This document shows, one piece after another, positions 58,909 through 64,000 of a stretch of 64,000 nucleotides of DNA. The position numbers and the translations under genes were made by a program. The DNA lies in the NCBI RefSeq assembly GCF_031877795.1, contig NC_133954.1, positions 6,229,256-6,293,255 of the forward strand. Reading direction: 5' to 3'. The notes under the pieces are model-generated. The model searched no databases. It had not been told where the DNA came from and saw only the letters and a program-made list of their open reading frames with translations. Numbering within the stretch: position 1 is the first letter of the stretch; each line of letters begins with the position of its first letter. Source of the stretch: Strix aluco (Eukaryota; Chordata; Aves; Strigiformes; Strigidae).

Positions 58909-61344
58909 ATGGATGACCATGGTGAGCACAGCTTTTTACACTTCTTGTAGCAAAGTGAGGGTGATTCAAGGAGATATCATGTCCCTGATCCTCCAAGTTA
59001 TCAGCACCAAGGGCAATTTCAGGGTCCCCACATCCTGAGAACCCCTTTACAACAGGTCCATAGCACTTCTGTGCTCCTCTGACCTATTTGAGGGGTGGAG
59101 GTGAAATCTCAGTGAATGAGAGTGCTCCACTAACTGGATCTGCTCTGGCAGCAGAGGAGTTTGGGGACCCCAGGTTGTCTGTGGCTGCCAGCATGGGTCA
59201 GATGAACACCATCTCACCCAGAGTACCAGCTGTCATACATTGGGATTTTTTTCTTTTGCAGGGGGAAAAAAAGACTCTTTTAAATGCATGCTGCTGGACT
59301 GAGGAGCTGACCATGTTGGCCAGCAAAAGCAGTACTGCTCGCTGCGTAATGATGGCCTGGCACCAGTTTCCATGTCACAGTCACTCCTGTTGTCACCCAC
59401 TTAAAACAATGACTGACAACAAGAGATGCTCAAAGTTCACAAAATACTGGATTTTGCCCAGCTTTTACTTTATTAGCAGACAAGTGTCTTCTTGCAAACT
59501 GCCCAGAATATCTGCAAACCCCCAAGGGTTCATCTGGCCCAACTCTTGCCAGCTCTGCCTGGGCTGACAAACCTTCCAGACCTCAGTGAGGAGTCAGCCA
59601 AGGAAGATCATCAAACCAGGGCTGTGGAATAAGCTACAGATGAGACCCAGCACATCATGAATCTGTTGTCATGCAACTGTCCCTGTGAGAGCTCGTCAGG
59701 TACAGGAGAGCAATGGATCCGTAAGTGTTGTTGTGAAGAGAAGAGCTTTGGTTCCAGGCATTGTGATTTAGACAATTTAGTTGTCACAAAAGATAAAGAG
59801 GTGACTTGCATACAGTGGATGAGACTCTTCAAAGGTGAAAATACCAGATTCCAAAAAGCTTTTTCATCCAGTAGGGAAAAGGTATAGCAAAATGTCAAAT
59901 AGTTAGAAGATAGACAGAGACCCTGACGTTAGAAACCAAGCATGAGTTTGAAGAGATTACCATCAAGGGCTTTGCCAGGCCTGGCAGCGACCTGTAAAGA
60001 GACCTGCTGCCCACCAGAAAGCCCCAGGGGCTTGGCTGGGGTCTGCAGGGGCCCAAACAGGGCCCTGCTGCCCTCCAGGGACTCACTAACTAGAGCAGGG
60101 CTGGACTCATCCCTTTCTGCTCTTGTCAGATGGAAGGCAGCAGTGGTCCTTGCAGCAGTGTTTTCATGCACTACACCACAGGCCTGTATCAGGGGATAAG
60201 TTGACATTCCCTGCTCTGTGTTCATCACAAAGTCAATTAAAAGAACCGATGCTCCCTTTTAAGGTGTAACATGTAGGAGTACCTCTGTGGGTTGAACAGC
60301 TTTGGAGTTGGTCATCTGAAAACTCTTGGCAAAAATTATAAGATAATATTTGCCAGAGAGAAGTTGCAACAGAAGCAACATGCTTGGCATCTGCTATGAG
60401 TTTACCTGGTTCCAAACATCACAGCTGAGCATGTAAGAAAAGCCCCAAGGTCCCAACTGCCACCATCAGCTGCTTGTCCAGTTCTCAGCTCGCCCCTTGA
60501 GATGGGCATCATTGTCACTGAGATGAGTAGGGAGAAACACTCTGGACTGGGTATCTTGGCTTGTTTTTCTTCTCTGCTTTGCTTTGACTCACTCAACAAT
60601 CCCATCTGGCTTTTCTGAGCAGCAGAGTTACTCACCTTGCACTTTATGCTTTCCTGGGGATCAGTAATAAACATCCCTTCAGTCAATAACGAAATAGCAA
60701 GGAAAATTAGCAGCACTTCTGCCACAACCTCAGAGCCAGTAAATCCCAGAGAAATGCCATGGCACTCACACAGGGTTCAGACACCTGCTGCGACTGATCC
60801 CCACATCTTCCTTCTTCATCTTTATCTCTTTACTTGTAGCTATTCTTCCTGTGATGCTGAAGGATGTCCCCATTGCAACGGTGAGGCTGCAGCAAAACCT
60901 CCATCAGGTGGCCCAGTTTGTGTTCCCAGCCCCCCCTGCCAGGATGGATGTGATTCATTTCAGACCAGTGGCTCCACAGGAAATCTATTATTTCCTGTTC
61001 TTCCAGTGAGTGATGTTTCTCCCTCTAAATTGACGCTTTTCACAGGAGCTGATGGCTCCTCCATGTATTTCTCACCTCAAGGAGACATTTGGCAGAGCTT
61101 TAAAATCATCCAAGTATTTTGTTACAGCTGCTTTGAGGTGAAAAGCTAGTTTTCTGGTTCAAAAGATGTTTTGGCACTAACGGCTAATGATGGTAAAATA
61201 AAATAAAAATTTAGATGCAAACGGTCCAAGGCAAAATGAGACGTCATGAATCACTGAACTGTTTGGCCTGATTCGATTTTCTTTTTTCTTTTTCTTCCCA
61301 GTTTGAGAAAAGTTCTGCCTCCACATCCCAATTTGGAGAATTAA
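58909..61344 (+). CDS. Candidate small four-exon gene, plus strand, unrecognised (100 aa)
   Basis: Four pieces join in frame: 58,909-58,921 (ATG, donor GTGAGC), 59,640-59,720 (donor GTAAGT), 60,840-61,005 (pyrimidine-rich acceptor ending TTACTTGTAG, donor GTGAGT) and 61,302-61,344 (very strong acceptor CTTTTTCTTCCCAG, stop TAA). The total is 303 nt. The third piece reads ILPVMLKDVPIATVRLQQNL and then VHFRPVA-like residues. Splice signals of the last two pieces are good and phases agree; the acceptor of the second piece is weak and the first is only 13 coding nt. I recognise no domain. It would overlap the minus-strand candidate. This may be chance. Confidence 0.18.
60636..60728 (-). CDS. Candidate internal exon with a membrane segment, minus strand
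   Basis: 93 nt, phase 0 at both ends, between a CTCTGAG acceptor (weak pyrimidine tract) and a strong AAG|GTGAGT donor. It encodes VVAEVLLIFLAISLLTEGMF followed by ITDPQESIKCK: a membrane helix then a polar linker. Its phase matches both candidate terminal exons at 57,142 and 56,822. The opposite strand is also open across it (…NNEIARKISSTSATTSE…), so coding strand is uncertain. Confidence 0.25.
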
Positions 61345-63128
61345 CACACTTTGAACATCCAAACCAGTCAACTATTTTCCATCCAGCCTTGGAATTAGTC
61401 CATTGCTGTAATGCACTGTGGTTTCTACTATGGCTATAGTGTCTTACTCAACCATCATATGGAGGAGGAACGAGTGTTAGATGATTAACTCCTCCATCCT
61501 GAGGGGCAATGAACGGACACCAGCAGCGCTGCTGCAGGACCGTGAGAGTTTTAATCTCAGTTACTGACACAGTGAAGGGAGCTTAAAGCTTAAAATTGAG
61601 AGCAGGGAAAATCTCTAGGAGGGAGCCACATCGAGCCGCAGCAAGGCAGATCCAGCTGGCTTTGTGATGACTCAGCTTTAGGGAGATAATTGCAATCTCC
61701 AAATATCAAGGGATGTTGCTGCCAAGGAAGGAAAGGAAATATTTATGGTGGAAGAGAGTTCAAAGGCAGCATAGCTGAGCTGCTTGTGTGAAAACAGAGG
61801 TGAGATGATCCAGGCTGAGCAGTAAGGAAAAGTATTTGCCTGTGAAATTAGTCTCCTGAGTTTGGAAGAGTTAGAAACTCCATCATCTGGGATGCTCAAA
61901 ATTACACCAAACAAGATCTGAGTGAGTTTCTCTCCAGGAAGCAATCATGCACCAGCTGAGACAGATCTCTCCTACCTCCCCACCTCTTCATTTCACTACA
62001 TTTTCTCATAACTGCAGGTGTCAGTAAGAAAACTATTAGATCCATGTCCCCAGCGGCCCCATGATGATCCCTCAATTGAAGCTACAAGTTCCTACACCCT
62101 CCTGCCAACAGGCTGCGAGATGGCCCTGCCAGACAGGTGGGATTCGTTTCCCCAGGGCTGTTTGACCTCTGCAAGGAGGGAAACTGGATGCACAGCCTCT
62201 GCACCCCTCACCAGGCTCGCAGCACGCAGGCTGCCCCACGTCACATCCCTGGAGGACAGTTGTCACAGCACTGCCACTGACTGCAACCAGCTCCAACAGC
62301 ACCTGAGGACAAGGGAAGCAGTTTGACACCACCCCTGCCCAGGCACCACCGGTCTCTCCACCATGTTATCAGGGGAATGGATAAAAAAGAGCAGGAGAGG
62401 AATGGGAGAGCCAGAGGTTCCCAGAGGAGCTTGGCAAGATGCCTGTCAGGAGCCAGAAAATAAACCCAAAATCTTTCCCTGAACAGCTCAAGGATTAAAA
62501 CATCTGTCCTGGGACAGGCAGCATGAGGACTGGCAAAGGTTGGACACCGCCAGATGTGAAAAATCTTTGTCGAGGAAAAGCCTCACCATCCAAAGAGAGG
62601 AAAATAAGAGCCTCAGCTCTTGATGGATGTGTCTGCAGTGAGCAGCAGAGGAGAAGGTGCCCTTTGCGTTCACTGCCAGCTTTTCTCCACAAAAAGCAAC
62701 AGAGGATGAAAGCTTCACTGCAACACTGCTGAGATGGACAGAGCGCAGACTGCTCCCAGATCTACCCAGCAGCTCCCTCCTACGAAAAGCAGAGACTGTT
62801 TGCAGTGTCTGTGCTGTAAAAGCCTGCCGCCCCTTTGGTGTGACCCCTGCCCACCTCTAACCTGATGTCCCTGGGCTGCACCACGTTCTCTGCACCGTGG
62901 TCCCTGCTGTAGCTGGACCCAGTGGTTTGGGTGCTGCCTGGTGGGTGGTAATGTGGGAGGACCTTGACACTTTATGTTAAGCGAACTGATGGCATCAATG
63001 CCACAGCCATCTGCGCCCCTCTGGTCTCCTGGGGCCACAGTCTTCCTCTCTCCGCACTCCCTAGGGATTGCTACATGGTGTACTGGCACTGAGGCCAGTG
63101 TTTGGTATGTGACTTTGGCAGAAGATAG
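61345..63128. other. Intergenic DNA
   Basis: No gene called. An acceptor-bounded open block at 62,019-62,136 (plus strand) exists but its phase does not fit its neighbours. AATAAA at 62,459 could end a plus-strand transcript. Confidence 0.35.
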
Positions 63129-63195
63129 GATCCTTATCCCCATCTTACAGAGGGAGGAACTGAGATACAGAAAAGTGACTTGGCTTGGTTCAACT
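63129..63195 (-). repeat. MIR-like (CORE-SINE) relic, antisense
   Basis: CTTATCCCCATCTTACAGAG GGAGGAACTGAGATACAG and AAAAGTGACTTGGCTTGG is the reverse complement of the MIR order (CCAAGTCACTT, CTCAGTTTCC, TCTGTAAAATGGGGATAA). This is the clearest of the three copies in the window. Confidence 0.65.
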
Positions 63196-64000
63196 CAAGC
63201 ACAGCAGAGATGGAAAACCACGCTTCCCAGCTCTGAGCAAATAATCCAGTCCACAGATGCAACATCCTACCCTGTTTGCCAACCACTATATTTTTGTTTG
63301 CTCTTGCTTTCAGAGAGAGGCTGAATTACCCCTAGTTACAATTCAAATTAGAGGAACTATAGCTTCTTCAGCCATCAGCACAGGGAAAACCAGCTGGAAA
63401 GGAAAAGGCGCTATCAGCTATGTCAGGGATTCAGATTGATTTTTCTCCCTATGTTCCAGAATATTTTGACATCAGAGTGAGACCAAGTGAGGAGAAATTT
63501 TCATCCCAGAAGAGCAATTGTTTGCTTTAAAAAGGTTTAAAGCTGCTAGGAAAGAGACTTAAATTTGAAGTGACCATTTAGCCATAACTGCAACTTTGCC
63601 AGCAATTTGCTATAATGTGGAATGACTCAGAAATACAAAACCAAGGGGAAAATCTCTTCCTTTGTTCAAGGGGGAAAAGAGATGTATCCTTGTTTAAAAC
63701 AGAACTGAAAGCTCTGCAATATTACATTGAATTCAGAGCAAAAACTGCAAAGAAAATACTCCTGAGTACCTGGTCCCAATCCTATCAGTCTCCCTCTAAC
63801 TGTTAATACTTGGTCCTCTTATTCACAACAGAGGGGTGTAAAATGGGGTGTGTAAATCAGTAAAGAACCAGATAAATCAATTCTGAAAATCACCTGCACA
63901 CTGTTATTTTCCTGTATCAAGTGATGTTTCAAGCTGCCACTTTTCCAGTTGGGTAGAAATCGCTGTGTCCCGTGGCCAGGGGAATGTGTTTGGCTTGTGG
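63196..64000. other. Intergenic DNA to the window end
   Basis: AT-rich sequence without a recognisable gene or repeat. Confidence 0.4.

Noticed and set aside
58661..59038. Plus-strand frame with a chemokine-like spacing (I-V-V-L-x-x-x-G-x-L-C ... P-W-M)
   Set aside because: The third chemokine cysteine is absent at the expected place, the N-terminal C-C or C-x-C motif is lacking, and there is no signal peptide; similarity is confined to a short stretch.
37330..64000. Search for MAPT exons expected downstream of CRHR1 from mammalian gene order
   Set aside because: No frame resembling the tau N-terminus or microtubule-binding repeats was found; the gene probably lies beyond the window.
1..64000. 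CRISPR arrays, prokaryotic operons, tRNA or rRNA genes
   Set aside because: No regularly spaced repeats, no Shine-Dalgarno-led gene series and no cloverleaf or rRNA-like segments were noticed; the content is that of a vertebrate chromosome.

Overview
The window is vertebrate nuclear DNA, most likely from a bird. Three things point that way: a 5'-truncated CR1 LINE with the typical avian 3' end, introns that are short for a class B GPCR gene, and a receptor close to mammalian CRHR1. There is no sign of bacterial, phage or CRISPR content.

The one gene I can call with confidence is CRHR1 (corticotropin-releasing hormone receptor 1) on the plus strand, running from a TATA-box promoter at about 10.65 kb to a stop codon at 37,329. 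Thirteen coding exons with GT-AG borders and consistent phases join into a 417-residue family B1 GPCR: signal peptide, six-cysteine hormone-binding domain, seven membrane segments and a C-tail ending in a PDZ-ligand-like T-A-V. Intron 1 (8.3 kb) and intron 2 (9.0 kb) are large; the last eleven exons are packed into 9 kb. A 10-codon upstream ORF ends 2 nt before the receptor start codon. The 3' UTR probably ends at an AATAAA near 38.83 or 39.30 kb.

Region by region: 1-10.4 kb is gene-poor upstream DNA holding a 435-bp pure pyrimidine tract (3.93-4.36 kb), a small CpG cluster (5.4-5.5 kb) and G-run/purine-rich DNA leading into the promoter. 10.65-39.3 kb is CRHR1, with an AT-rich, homeodomain-motif-rich block in intron 1 that looks like an enhancer. 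39.4-56 kb is mostly non-coding, with the CR1 fragment at 45.65-46.33 kb and several AT-rich blocks that may be conserved non-coding elements. 56.5-61.4 kb holds splice-bounded open blocks on both strands that I cannot name: a minus-strand set with hydrophobic membrane-like segments and a plus-strand set of four phase-compatible pieces. These are candidates, not established genes. 61.4-64 kb shows no convincing gene, only a MIR-type SINE relic. No exon of MAPT, which follows CRHR1 in mammals, was recognised.

Most other open frames, including a 308-codon frame at 9.06-9.98 kb, appear to be chance frames in stop-poor DNA.
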